Origin: Todiramphus chloris collaris
Lineage: Eukaryota > Chordata > Aves > Coraciiformes > Alcedinidae
DNA: 64,000 nucleotides
Assembly (NCBI GenBank): GCA_025345505.1
Contig: JANVCC010000017.1
Coordinates: forward strand, 1,430,315 to 1,494,314
Reading direction: 5' to 3'
Below, one piece after another: positions 24,161 through 37,104 of this stretch (positions within the stretch are counted from its first letter, which is position 1; every line of letters begins with the position of its first letter). Under the pieces are notes generated by a model that was not told where the DNA came from, did not search any database, and saw nothing but the letters and a program-made list of their open reading frames with translations. The position numbers were made by a program, and so were the translations under genes.

Positions 24161-24697
24161 CCAATAGATCAGGTTTCTCAAAGCCCCATCCAACCTGAAT
24201 ATTTCCAGGGATGGGGCATCCACAATTTCTCTGGGCAACCTGTTGCAGTGTGTCAACACCCTAACCTGAAAAATATTTCTTCCTCGTGTCCAGTCTAAAC
24301 CTACCTGCTTTCAGTTTAAAAACATTACACCTTGTCCTGTTACTACAGGCCTTGATAAAAAGTCTCTCTCTGTGTTTCTTATAAACTCCCTTTAAGTATT
24401 AAAAGGCCACAGTAAGGTTTCCCTTGAGCCTTCTTCTCTCCAGGTTGAACAGTCTCAACTCTCTCAGCCTTTCTTCATAGGAGAGTATGCCCAGGTCCTT
24501 TTCTGCAGGCCTGCTCTCAATCCATTCATCATTCAGTCTGTACTGATAGTGGTGATTGCCCCAACCCAAGTACAGGATCTTGCACTTGGCCTTGATGAAC
24601 TTCATGAGGCTCACATTGGCCTTTCAAGCCTTTCAAGGTCTATCTGGATGGCAACATTCCCTCAAGCATCTCAACTGCAGCACTCAACTTGGTGTTT
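24161..24697 (-). mobile_element. CR1 LINE fragment with internal deletion
   Basis: The extreme 3' tail is missing: the element starts within the 3' UTR at ATAGATCAGGTTTCTCAAAG. It runs to about 24485, where the TTCTTCATAGGAGAG text that should continue into GGTGTTCCAG jumps straight to ATGCCCAGGTCCTT, text that lies roughly 270 bp further on in the copy at 166-2310. From there it continues in ORF2 sequence (EWIESRPAEKDLGI on the minus strand) to about 24697. So it is a 3'-trimmed, internally deleted, 5'-truncated copy. Confidence 0.88.
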
Positions 24698-27600
24698 CTG
24701 GAACAATTGCTCTTTCAGGAGAGAAAAACAGTAAGAAAATCTTTACTGTAGCTAGGATAGATCTGAGACAGAATTTAAGGTATTTGTATTTTCTTTAGTG
24801 ATTTTTATGTACATTTAATATTTACATTAAAAAGTGTATTGTGCATTAACTGTGTTAGCATCAAAGACTGCAGCCTGTGAAATTCTGAGAAATGGCACTT
24901 ATGCTCCAGCAATTTATTTCTAAGTATTTTTCTATCATCTGTAGGAGAGAAATGCAAGAGGAGAATAATTCTCTGTCAGCATGCTTTGTTGTTTATCAGG
25001 CAAAGTAAATAACAGTGTGGGAGGTGAGTAGAATTAAAATTACAAGGACTGAATCTGAAAAAAAATACAGTACCAGTATAATTCAACATTACAATAAGCC
25101 TTGACTGGGTTTTCCATTTTTGACAAACAACCTAGGTAGGGTATTCCCTGGGTTCCTTCTGTGTGTTGCATCCAAAGGTAATCACAAAAGGCTGATCAGG
25201 ATGTAATATCCAGCAGGGTGTTTTGAGAGGCTATCAAATGGATACAAGAGTGAGAAGACTTGAAAAGCTTAATATTTTCTATTAGGTTAGTAAAAATACA
25301 TAGAGGTATTCCATAAGTCGGAGATGCAGCTTGCTGAACTTGACTAGAAGTGGATATTAGATCCTATATTAGCAACCTGTCAAAGGCTTCAGAAATCTGA
25401 AGATTGCAGGAATTCCACTATATATATGTATTGCAACCGAGGACAGTTTTCCATAATAAGAATAAATTGCATTATTTTTACTACTGATTTTGTGTCATTG
25501 TTCCCCATCTTTTCTCTGTCTTTTGCCTTCATAACATAGATGACACCACAAAGAGAATCAATTAATTTTTAAATGTCATTTGGAATATAAAAATAAATTG
25601 CTTATAATAGTTCTATAGTTCAACTGTAAATGACTTCAAAAATTGAAAAAAGACAGCATTTTTCTAAGCATTTTATATATGGTACTGTTTTTATGATGCT
25701 ATTTATAGGTAAGCTGTTACATTATAGTAATACTAAAGGCTCCATCTATGAAACTTGTTGCAGAAATGAACTTATATGGTTTATGTCTAGGAATAGTGTC
25801 TTACTAATAAATCAACATTCTTTTTGATGAAGTTCAGCTGTCTGTTCTCCCAGCATCTACACAATGCAATAACAAATACAGCAATGTTGTCATTGGCCTC
25901 AGATACCAGTGGTCCCTTCTGCAAGACGTGCTCAAAAATGGCATATGGCACAATGGCAATTGTATCTTCTTAAAAGTGTGTGCACTCTTTCACAGCAGAA
26001 ATTTGGATTTTGGATTTATTTTTCATCTGTCTTTCAGAATAACCAAAACAGATCATTGTGTTGTTTTCTGCACAGACCTGTAGCCATAGTGGTATATATC
26101 TGACAGGGTAATAAGATACCATATAGATTCCTTTAGTGTATTTCCCACAATAAGACTGCATAATTGGAAACTCTCCATCAGGAAGACAGATTTCTCCATT
26201 TGTCTCCCCTTTGTCCCTTACACTTACACTGCTTTAGTAGAGCCTCACATTGACTTACAGAAACCTAGATCAAGAATTAAGATGGACCAAAGGAATGAAG
26301 AAGACAGTTGCTCTACTACATCCACTCTGACAGAGAAACTAGGACAATGATTTTCCACTACCTCAGGCATGCCCCAGGGCATCATCTCCTTTCCTCTCAC
26401 AAGGCTTCAGTCACTTCCTGGGGCTAGAAAGCAGAGGGAGTTGAGATGAGACCATCAGCCTTCACTGGGTTAAATACTAGAGTTAAAAGACATGTTTGAC
26501 CATCTTTATGCCACTTTAAAAGGCTTGTTTTTATCTCAGAGTTGAAGTCTCTTTCAGACTTATTTTAACTTATAGGACTTCAGGCAGATTGCAGTGGGCA
26601 GGTATCATTGAGCTTCAATACCTGGTTCTTACTGATGAATTTTATGACACAGATTTCAAAGTGGGATATAAGTTCAATTAACTTCCTATCTGCCTGTAAT
26701 AACATGAAGATAGATAAAACCAAATTATTCCTTTTATTTTCCACTCATTACCTATGTTCATATTACAGAAACCAGAAATGTTTTCTATGTGTCATTACTG
26801 TGAGGTGCACTGAAGAATTAAATGCACCCATTTAATTTTTCTCAATGAAATTTTATTAAGCATAGAAAATGGTTTCAAGATGTGTTAAGAAGTAAAAGTA
26901 ATAGCATAAGCACTTTCCGAACATTCTCTAAGTGAATCCAAGATAGTACAGAACAATTTTCTAGTTAAAATGAATTTTCATTAGACACAGAAATCGCAGA
27001 GCGATCATCTGCCAATGACAGAAGACAATTATAATCAATAGCAGCATGACAACTCAGTTTAGCAAATACGTGAAATACTTAGTGTGAAATAATTAGAAAC
27101 CTCTGCTTCTGGCTTAAACACTCTCCTACATTCATGCTAACCATTTATAACTCATCCTCTTGACGGATTGAGACACACCATATCTGACACAGAAGCAATG
27201 TAAAGTATGCTGGTAAAGGCTGCTTATTTTATGCACATGTGCACGGTGACAAAAAATTAGTGTAAAGATCCAGTGATTGCACAGCTTATCACAACACTGT
27301 ATAAGATTTCACATACTAGAAATTACTCTGACCACCTTTTCATGCTTTCCATCCTACATTACTGTAGAATGCAAAATTGTATATTGAACCTGAAAGGCTG
27401 CAAAGGGACTGATCTATATAAAGCCTGTGCTGGGGAAACACTGCCTTCCAGCAAATCTAGAAAATAAATTAAAAATGGCTAGAATAAAACGATGGAAATG
27501 CAGAGGCAGTGTTAAGAGTTAGCACTCTGCACAGTATTTATTGAAGCAAGATGCTTCCAATATGAACCTGTTGCAGGAAGTCTGATGACATGGAGTTTGT

Positions 27601-30600
27601 TTACCCCTGTATCACTGGGTGCTCAGTCACTGCTACTTGCCCAGAAACTCCCTCCCCTAGAAAAACCAAGGTCATCCTTGCCCAGCACAGGCATCTTTGG
27701 TTGATGGTGATCACAAGCTACACTTCACCTATTTACATGGGCTTTACTTTGTATTAGAACAGTACTGAATTATCAATCTGTTTTCCACCATCCTCCAGCA
27801 AAGGTAAGAGAAGGGTGCTGCAAGTGCGTTCATTTCTATCTCAAAAATAACATGCTGAGGCATGTGAACCTAGAACTGAAGTGAGAACAAGCAGATTTGT
27901 CCCCTCCCTTCCCCTTCTTCTTCTTTTCTGTCAGGCCTGTGAGCTGACAAAGCCAAAACCAGTGGGGAAAAACCCTGCCCAACCCTCCACAAACTGAGTT
28001 GGGTGGACAGAGAAGGAAGCACATGGTCAGCAAGGCTGTGGATGGTGGCAGAGTCCTATGTTCCATGCAGGCCTCCCTGCCGGGGAGGGAGTAGGGATAC
28101 AACTAGGAGTAAAAGGAATACAGGAAGGGTTACAAACAAATAAGGGCATAGCAGCTCTCTGACTCTAACAAAAAAGTGGGTTTTTTTCTTCTTTTATCAT
28201 TTTTCCTATTTATTACTCCCATTTATTGGAGGATTCTGAGACTTTACTCCATTTACAGCCTTCTTCCTTTTTCCCTGAACTTTGTTTCTCGTACAGAGCC
28301 CATTTGTAAAAGATAAAGTTAAGCCCATGTGTAATGGGCACAAGTCTGAGGGTTGATGTAGCTGGAAGCATCCATGGTACCGGGGGACATCAGCTGCCCT
28401 GAGCTGGTCATAGGAAGCCAGCTCAGAGGCTGAGGCAACAGTGGTGGAAACCTCCTCCCAAAATGAAGGAGCAAATCTGAGGAGCATACAGTGCTCCTGC
28501 ACGAGCATATTTAAGAAATATACACTCATATTTAAGAAATACAGTCAGCTGTAGGGGAGAGGCTGAAGGGGGACACCCTGAGCCAAAAGGGACAGGGACA
28601 GTACAAGGGACTGAGGTTGTGGGTGACCCACACTAAGGGCAGTGTGGGAGATCAGTGATGACCTCAGCCTTTACACTGCCTCTTGCCTCACTGGGAATGA
28701 CAGGCACTGATGAAATCATGGTGAAATAAATGGGAGGTTTAGACAGGTGGGGATTGAGGATGGGTGTACATTGAATGGATGTGTAATTGTGCACTTTTTC
28801 CTCAGTGCTCAAATTAGTGATCAGAAATTTTATTTTGACTGCCAACAAACTCTACTTCCTGGACTTGAAAAGTTTTTGTCCATGACTTCTTTTGGATGAT
28901 GAACTGTATTTTTGGGTTCCCTGGGCATTCTTACAGTGCACTTCATCTTTCCTTCTTTTGTTCTACTCCCCTTTCTCTGATTCTTTCCACAAGTCCTCTG
29001 GAAATGGATAATAAACTGCCATGAGATGGTTTCTATTTCTCAGTTTTTTCTGCATCCAGAGTTTTTTGTGGTGAGGCAACTGTGGGCTGTGACTTCTGGC
29101 CTGTAATGGTATGAAAATGTGACATGTTGCTTTTATATGGGGTTGAGAAACATTAGTTGCACGGGCCTTGCCTTACTGAGTAGGCAAACACAAGAGAAAA
29201 AAACCATAATCTTTGTCTTCAAATACAAAAGGTCTGCATCATCCCTGCTCTGTTCCAAGCTCCCACTGCCTTATGGAGCAGAACTAATACAGGTAAGATC
29301 AGATTATTCACACAACCAAAACACTAACTGCACGTCCCTATTTTGTGTGTCAGAGGTCTCAACTCCTGAGGCACTGTACTGCCTTCTGAGCAGAAGGTAT
29401 CTCTGCTCTGTTGAAGGAAGACTGGCTCCACAGCTGATGTGTCAGTCTGTGCAATAGAAAGGTCTAGTTCAGTAAATCTGGTTTTGATATTTTCTTACTA
29501 AAAGCATTTCTCAGTATGTACAGCTCCCTTTTATCCCTGTGTGGAAGAACAGAGAGCTCTGGGCACAAGGAGGTTGTAAGTTTAGATCCTCAACCTTCAT
29601 TCACAGTTCAAATACTACTCTTTATAAGGTATTGCAATAGACTAAGCCTATCACTGGGATAGAAAGGTCTTTTCTCCCCATCCAACATCTAGGACACTTG
29701 GTAGTGATGGACAAACAGTTAAATAAATTCTGCAGCATTCTGCCAAAGTGCTTGTAATCTAGGAAATGGGACAACAGATGCTTTCAGACAGGCAGGGGAG
29801 GACAAGGTAAGAACAAGACATGCTTGGGCAGTATGACAGGACAGCTGTCTTTGTCAAGTGTTTTGTATGTGTACTTGGAAATGTGAATTTTAAGAGAATG
29901 TATTGCAAAGGAGATCCTTGAGGATATTTACAAGGTATCTCTACTGAGCATGAGAAATAGAACAGAAAAAATAAACAAAAAAACAACAACAAAAAAACCT
30001 GCAGCATAGATACTTGGGTATTAGCTGGAATGAAGAGTTGGCTGGAGAGCAAATGAGAAGCGACAGATGAATGATTGCCTAAGCAAAATGGTCGACCCTG
30101 GGCTGAGCAAATCACAGCTGTGTGTATTCTAGACAAGGTAACAGAAGAACATCAAAAGCACAAATTGCACATCTGTGATGCACCATTGAATGGGACATCA
30201 AGTAGGAGACTGACATGGTATTAGCATTTGTTGTTATTTGGGAATAATGTAGCAGGATACTGGGTTGTTCTGCATGAAGACAGAATTGAGCCAGAACAGT
30301 GTCTTACTTCATTTCACTAAATTTTTTAGGTTACTTTTCTGACAACATTGTGACACATCCAGATGGTGCTGCTTGAGGAATATTTGTGTGCTTGGGTACT
30401 TTGCAGCACATAGTTCAATTAAAGCACTAGTTGAATTTCCTTTTTAAAAGCTCACTCAAAACTTCATTATTGCTGAAGTTACAATGGGAGTCATAGGTCT
30501 GAAAAGAATTGCACTCTGCACCTGCCCGACATTATCTTCCATCTAGCTCCTTCCTTCTCAGTTAGAATGTGTTCAAGAGGAAAAAAACTAGCTAATCATT

Positions 30601-31391
30601 TAAAGGGCATATCATCTGGTAATGCCTAAGTTGCTGCAAGTGCTATTTATAAATAATTCAAAATAAAATGAGAGTCACAGCAAACACAACTGTAGTTTAA
30701 TTTCTGTCACACACCTGCTGGTGAATCTAGCATTGAGCTGTAGCAGCTGCTTATCAGCTTCAAATGAAAAAGGGTCCATTGTTACTGTTATTATTGTAAT
30801 TATTAAAACAGTCATCTGGATACCTGCAACTTTGAAAACCTGGTTGTTGATATATTTTTGTCAATTAGCATACCAGAACTTCCTCCACTGCCTGTCAGAA
30901 CATTCATCTACAGTCTGAAACAAACCTCCCTGGCATTACATGTCCTTCAGAGACAGCCTAAGGTAAGCAAGAATGATGCTGACTGTGCATGCAGTTATTA
31001 TTGCAGAAAATATTAGCAATGAAAATTTCTTAAGTTCCACATGAATAGAGTACTTTTGTATTTGTGCGTCCTTGTATTTGGCATTCCCTGAAAGACAAGC
31101 TTCTGAAGATAATTGATCTTACTGTCTGCCTATCCTAATCAAAACAAATTTAATGCCCCCTGTTAATTAAACACAAAATACTTTTGCCAGTATCCCAGCC
31201 ATTTGTACCCACTTAGGATCTGACTCTGAAATACTCCTGAAAACATGTGTTTTCCTCACATTTCTGATCTGTATGTATATTTGCAACATAGATAAATAAC
31301 CAGATGGATTTATTCTCTGATTTGTGAAATTTCTCTTTTTTAACTGTGTACCTTGAATAACTGCTTGATATCCATGTAAACTAGCCTCAGG
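24698..31391. other. Non-coding stretch with a GC-richer middle
   Basis: No gene or named repeat is recognised. From about 27560 to 29460 the sequence is visibly richer in G and C than its surroundings and might be an old, unrecognised repeat (see findings). Within it a 15-bp sequence occurs twice, 21 bp apart, at 28506-28520 and 28527-28541. Confidence 0.5.
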
Positions 31392-32310
31392 ATCACAGAA
31401 TCACAGAATGGTAGGGGTTGGAAGGGACCTCTGGAGATTGTCTAGTCCAACTCCCCTGGTAAAGCAGATTCACCTAGAGTAGGTTGCATGGGAATGCATC
31501 CAGGTAGGTTTTGAGAGTCTTCAAAGAAGGAGACTTCATAACCATTCTGGGCAGCCTGTTCCAGTGCTCCATAACCTTCACAGTAAAGAATTTTCTGCTT
31601 TTGCTTAGGTGTAATTCCTGTGTTTCAGTTTGTGCCCCTTGCCCTTTGTCCTATTACTGGGCACCACAGAAAAGAGTCTGGCCCCATCCTCTTGACATGC
31701 ACCCTTCAGATATTTACAAATGTTGATAAGATTCTCTCTCAGTCTTCTCCACACTAAACAGTCCCAGGTCTCTCAGCCTTATCTCGTAAGAGAGATATTC
31801 TTGTTCCCATATCATCTTTGTAACCCTCCACTGGACCATTTTCAGTAGTTCCCTGTCTCTCTTGAACTGAGTCATCCAGAACTGGATGTGGCCTTAGTAT
31901 GGCAAAGTAGAGGGGGAGGAGAACCTTCCTTGTCCTGCTGGCCACACTCTTCTTAACAGACCCAAAGATATCCTTGGCCTTCTTGGCCACAAGAACACAC
32001 TGCTGGTTCATGGTTAACATGTTGTTTATCAGGACTCCCAGGTCCTTTCCATGGAGATGCTTTCTAGCAGGTCAACCCCTAACTTGTACTGGTGCATGGG
32101 ATTATTCCTCTCCAGGTGCAGGACTCTAAACTTGCCCTTGTTGAACTTCGTTAGGTTCCCTTCCACCCAACTCTCCAGCCTTTCCAGGTCTGGAAGATTG
32201 ACAACACAGCCTTCTGATGTATCATCCACTCCACCCAGTTCTGTATCATCAGCAAACTTGCTGAAGGTACCATCCATCATCCAGGTCACTGATTAATATC
32301 TTGAACATAG
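31392..32310 (-). mobile_element. CR1 LINE, 5'-truncated, about 0.9 kb
   Basis: CACAGAAT-type tail at the left (GATCACAGAATCACAGAATG), then GGGGTTGGAAGGGACCTC. Covers the 3' UTR and the last third of ORF2 and ends near 32310 between polymerase motifs B and C. Same subfamily type as 21105-22560 by tail and 3' UTR. Confidence 0.92.
31754..32289 (-). pseudogene. CR1 ORF2 C-terminal remnant
   Basis: The minus-strand frame at 32029-32289 holds polymerase motif C as FSKFADDTELGG, with both aspartates intact, followed by LERLESWVEGNLTKFNKGK, typical CR1 text. The next block, 31754-32020, gives MNQQCVLVAKKAKDIFGSVK and KVLLPLYFAILRPH in another frame. Motifs A and B are lost by 5' truncation, so no activity is possible. 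Confidence 0.87.
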
Positions 32311-32428
32311 TACGACATATTGAACTAATAGGATATATGATTTTCTTGGCTTTGTAGCTTGTCACTATAAAAAGAACACTCATTAGTCCTACAGGACTTC
32401 CTAACCATATATGCAAAATAAAATAATT

Positions 32429-32443
32429 AAAAAAAAAAAAAAA
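32429..32443. repeat. A homopolymer (15)
   Basis: Uninterrupted run of A. Confidence 0.9.
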
Positions 32444-34579
32444 TCTGCTTATCAACACAAAATAAAATGCTTTGAAATAACATCTCATCCAAATGTAGGA
32501 ATAAGTAAGGGAGAAAGAAACTACCAATGCAACTCTGACACCTGACATAAGGGGACAGAAAGCCTTAACAGCTAGGTCTACCATGTTGATCATCAAAGAT
32601 GACAGATATCTGTACATCAAATACACACTCCAATACCAGAAGTCTAAACCACATCTAATCTGTAAGCTGTTATTGCTCATTTTTCTATGTTCTTCCTCAT
32701 GCAACTCCCTTTTCCTCAAACACAAGGATTACCTAAATTATTTGCTTTGTCTGCTTGATTTTAATTGACTGCATGCACAAATTATGAGACAAAGGTTAAA
32801 TGAGCAGTACACTTTCCATGGGATCAACTGTTAAAGAAGAAAGCTAAACAGGAAGGCTCTGCCATGACGTGGGGAGAGCTGTGCCGGAAAGAGTCATGAG
32901 ATGGGTATAAAGATGAACAAGAGTTAGTTTTAAAAATAAAATATTCCAAGGAACAGCTTCAGAGACCTGGTGAAGAAATTTGTTTTTCCCTTGGTTTTGT
33001 CCAAGAAATTCAGGGACTAAGGAGAGGGAAGCTGCAAAAAAAAGCACACAAAGTGGTTTCCTATTTGAATGGGAGTGAAGTCTGCCAAATGGTGGCAAAA
33101 GTTCGCTTTTCAGTCTGCTTATGGAACATATCTTGCTAATAAACCAAACAGAATAAACAGACTCTTTCTTCATAAAAATAAGAAGTCTTTGGAAGAGCAA
33201 GGGAGGAGGAGTTCCAGGCAAAAGGGGAGAAGTGAATCGAAGCCCTAGATGCTTTTAAAGTCTTTGCTATTTATAGTCTCATCCAATTCATCTGAAGTGT
33301 TTGGCAAAAATGCATGTAATCTTTAGAGGGAAAAGTGCATCTTTGTAAGAAGTGTTTTCCTCTAGAAATCCTAGGAATATTACTTGTAAGTCTTTTAAAA
33401 TACAAAAGCTTCAATTACTGTGCTAGCAGACCTTTCCAGCATTATGAAATCAAAGCTGACTTTGAACAGTAAAATATAGGTTACAGAATGCACAGTAGGG
33501 TTTCCTGGTTTAGATCTCTACCTTCCAGACCAGGGACTCGCTTGCAATTATTTGACAGGACTCTGGAAGATATCTTCTTCCTCCAGCATCAGAGAAGGGG
33601 GAGTGTTTGCTTAGTGTTTCAGGGTCCTGACTCCATTTTTTTTACTTATTTCTCTATTATGAGAAGTTATTATCTCAGGAATCACTGATTTCACTCAACC
33701 CCTCACATTAATGGGCTCAATACAATGGCCTACATCCAACAAAAGGCCCAAAACAATTGTACGTGATTAAAAGACAAAACTTAAATCAGGATGTTCAGAG
33801 TGATAGGATTGAATTTGTTAAATCTCTTATACTGCTAAAACAGTAGCCAAGACAAATTAGGATCTTATTCCCCCATGTATTATCAGGCCTTTTATACTGA
33901 CATTAGGTACTTTTTCAATTGACTTGAGGACATTTTTTTTTTATATGAAGTCATAGTATTTTACTACAACTATTCCTAATTATTAGATGAGTGGGTTTGA
34001 AATATGAATTCCTGAGTTTTGATTCATTTCCTCTCAACTTTCTGCTAGGCATTGGAGCTACCTGCTTTAGTTCAAAGGAAATTTCAAAGAGAATACTCCC
34101 TTCCAAAGGAATGGGAAGGACTTTGGAGGGTTATCTAGATATCAGAGAGGGCAAAAAATTATGTTCAATGGGATTTGTGTAGTGATCACTGATGGGTCTA
34201 CTGCATCATATTTATCAGGCTGATTGCTTGGGGAAACAAGGAAGGGAGAGGGAGGGATCAAAGAAAGGAACTACAGGGAGTCTAATCAGGGCAGCACAAA
34301 GCATGCATGTGAATTTTCCAAGAAGTAGCCAAATGCCTGTTTTACTAGAATTCCCTATGCAGCATCATGATACAGAGGCACAGTAAGAGGAATGATGAAG
34401 AGAAAGAGAGCAAGAAGGTAGTTTCAGTCCCCGCAAATTACCAAGAGATAACTTTATCAGATAGGCTGGTGGTCTTAACATCCAGTTTTCAAAACAAAAC
34501 TTCATGTTGCTGTATTTGGTTTTTTTGGAAATGTTCCTCATTTTGCAGACTTTCGGCAAATCACATAACTGTCCTGTAT

Positions 34580-34580
<1 letters not shown>

Positions 34581-34610
<30 letters not shown>
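34581..34610. repeat. A homopolymer (23 A, one G, 6 A)
   Basis: Long A run with one interruption. A retrocopy tail was considered but no transcript-like body could be recognised to its left. Confidence 0.9.
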
Positions 34611-36287
34611 GATCGTGCTGCTTGTGCACTGTATTCATTCTTGCAGTTGTAAAAGTTAAAGATTCATGCTGTGTTACCATTTCTTGTGCCCAAAATTTAC
34701 TAGTGCCTTCATCATATAAACAAGATATCAAAATGTCTATGGCATGTACAGCACGAAGCAGCACCATTAACACAGCAACATAAGCCATTTGCATCGTGTG
34801 ATTCAGTCTGGAAAGCTGATAATCTGAACTGTCAGATGTGAACCCCTCCTACATTGTTAGGGGTGGAATTTTGCATATTTGGAAACTAATTATTCCTTCA
34901 TATTCAATAAGACTCTGAGTTGAATATTTGAAAGTATTTATAAGCCTTTGGAACCGAAGTGCTATTGTAAATCATGGTGTTTGTATTCTTAAATCATTTT
35001 GGAGCTTGTGAAAATCTAAGCATGGAACTGACATAGTATTTTAGCCATGAACATTTTTAACACACACTTTTCCTAAAAAAATCTCTATCATTTATTTTGT
35101 AGCCTACATTTCTGCTATTTCCATTCATAAAAATATCAGCAAAGTTCAATCTAAAGTTCTGAAAATGGTCTGCCGTGTTCAGTTCCTGCTTCTAACCTTC
35201 TGCTCTCTTCTTATGGAAATGACTATCCTGATGCTTCATTTTCATGACAAAGACCACAGCAGAAAGTAATACAGACCAAGACTTCTCCTGACATTGACTG
35301 AGGTAAGTGGGAAGAATAGAATGAAAATAAACCATTCTTCACTCACATTTTAGCATCGTTATCAACAGGAATACATAGATAGCAGTTACAGAAGTGATAT
35401 TGCTATGCACCATGTTCAGCAATGCAAGTGTTGTGTGAGTTAAATTTGAAGTCTTTTTCATGTCTGCAGTACTGACATGTATTTCACGCATGATCAAAAA
35501 GAGTTCTGCAGAGAACAATGAAATCTGATTACATTTGTCATAACTGCAATATGCCTTAAGACCAAATGACAAATTAACAGGAAAGGTTCCTTTTCCTTCT
35601 GTAGAATGATGCAAACCTGCCATTTTTACAGCAAAATTCACTGTAGCAATCCACTGTGCAAACCGTTTGTAACAGATTCAAGTGCAGCAAATCCATTTTC
35701 AAGGTTGTGCTGCCTCTTTTACAACCATAATGACTTCTACAAGGGCAGAGAGAAAAAATAGGAGCTCTTCTGATGTTGCCAAGTTTTCTTTTGCATATAC
35801 ATTAATTACTTCTGTTAAACACAGAAAGAAGCAAAACATTCAGTAACAAGTTGAGCTTATTTGTCAGTTTTTTCATTTTTCTCTTCACAGTTCTCATCTG
35901 TCTTAACAGCTAATAGTACATGCTGTGTAGAGTGTGCAGCTTTTTTTCATTCTGCAAACTAAGGATAACTTGGAAGCACATGACTGCATTTAGTTTTTAC
36001 TACTAAAGTCTTCTGTACATGTAGGAACTGAATTACATTTCTGATTTTTAGACCTCATGATATGTAAAGAAATTATCTGCATGTTCTGTTTTGCATGATT
36101 TAAAGAATATTTCAAAATCCATATCTTCCAGTTGGAGATTTATTTGTTTTGACTTCTGGAAGGTATTTTAGAAACTCATAGTATACACTTTCTAGGAAAA
36201 CTGATATTCTTTAGGATACCAGAGGATTTTATAGGAAAATAGCTATCTACTGATAGCATAGTATACATAGTTATATAGTATATTGAT

Positions 36288-36292
36288 GCCCG
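36288..36292. repeat. Left target-site duplication of the solo LTR
   Basis: GCCCG, matching GCCCA at 37100-37104 in four of five positions. Confidence 0.75.
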
Positions 36293-37099
36293 TGTCCTGG
36301 TTTGTGAGAGAACAGAACTAATTCTGTTCAGTAATTTTACTTTTCAGCTCAGTTGTTCTAACTAACTGCACTGTCTGAAGTTAGCAGCCTGTTCTCACAG
36401 ACAGTGTCTGCTTCTAGCAGTGATAACACCTCATGTTTAGAGTTAGTACCACGGGCTGGTGTGCAGACCAAGGCCACTGCTGGATCTTGTGTACCACATT
36501 GGGGGTGCAGAAAGTGAAAGGCTGCACCTTCAGGGAGGAGAGGACAGGACAGGTGACCCTAAACTGACCAACAAGGGATTCCAGCCCATATATGTCGTAT
36601 TCAGTATAGAGCTGAGGGATCCAAAGGGTCTTTGGGTTCTTCTTCACTCTTGGACTGCTTTGTCAGCTTTGCTTGGCTTGGCTCAGGTCTTCTTTCAGTT
36701 CCTTCCTTGGAGCACCCAAGGAGGACTCTGTCTGTTCTGCCTTTGATCCGGGTCTGTGTGTTTATGAATCATGTACCAGAAACCATCTCTTGAGCAGAGC
36801 TCCCAACTGCTGCGGGGCCCAGTCTGGGACTCCCCCAGTGCCTGCTCCACAGCATCAGTGGTGATGGTCATGTAATTACCATCAGGGGGGTTGGGTTCAA
36901 TACGGGGTTTGTATATATTTGTATATATTCCATTTTTATAATTATTAATTCCATCTTCATTAAAGCTGTTCTAGTTTCCTTTTCTAATTGCTAAGTCTCT
37001 CTCCCTTATTCCCTTCTCTTCCCCTTTAGGGAAGGAGGTGGGTTAACAGAGAGCATCTGTTATAGGTCTAACGGGCCGCCCTGACCCTAAACCATGACA
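36293..37099 (+). mobile_element. ERVL-type solo LTR, 807 bp
   Basis: The element begins TGTCCTGGTTT and ends CTAAACCATGACA, the terminal text typical of bird class III (ERVL) LTRs, with TG at the start and CA at the end. It is bracketed by a 5-bp target duplication with one mismatch: GCCCG at 36288-36292 and GCCCA at 37100-37104. Five bases is the usual ERVL length. Near the right end are a TATA-like tract (36911-36930) and a likely polyadenylation signal ATTAAA (36959-36964), which set the orientation as plus. No second LTR or internal region follows, so it is a solo LTR left by recombination between the two LTRs of a provirus. No viral coding sequence remains. Confidence 0.87.
36959..36964 (+). 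promoter_or_regulatory. Likely LTR polyadenylation signal ATTAAA
   Basis: ATTAAA lies about 30-45 bp downstream of the TATA-like tract in the right part of the LTR, in the usual place for an R-region signal. Inferred only from sequence and position. Confidence 0.5.
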
Positions 37100-37104
37100 G
37101 CCCA
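37100..37104. repeat. Right target-site duplication of the solo LTR
   Basis: GCCCA, partner of GCCCG at 36288-36292. Confidence 0.75.

Larger units (their letters stand above)
32311..36292. other. Non-coding AT-rich stretch
   Basis: No gene recognised. A runs at 32429-32443 and 34581-34610 are the only simple features. Several open frames of 100-158 codons exist here but lack any family resemblance, and one overlaps the end of the CR1 copy. Confidence 0.6.

Noticed and set aside
29260-29300. Possible exon end at CAGGTAAG (splice donor-like)
   Set aside because: An isolated donor motif is common by chance, and the open frame before it shows no known protein.
29759-30136. Minus-strand open frame of 125 codons
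   Set aside because: Hydrophobic stretch arises from an A-rich patch near 29960-30000. No recognisable protein.
32249-32725. Minus-strand open frame of 158 codons
   Set aside because: It straddles the CR1 edge and T-rich sequence, has a low-complexity Phe run and no family resemblance.
34581-34610. A run as the tail of a processed pseudogene
   Set aside because: No transcript-like body, no good upstream polyadenylation signal and no target duplication seen.
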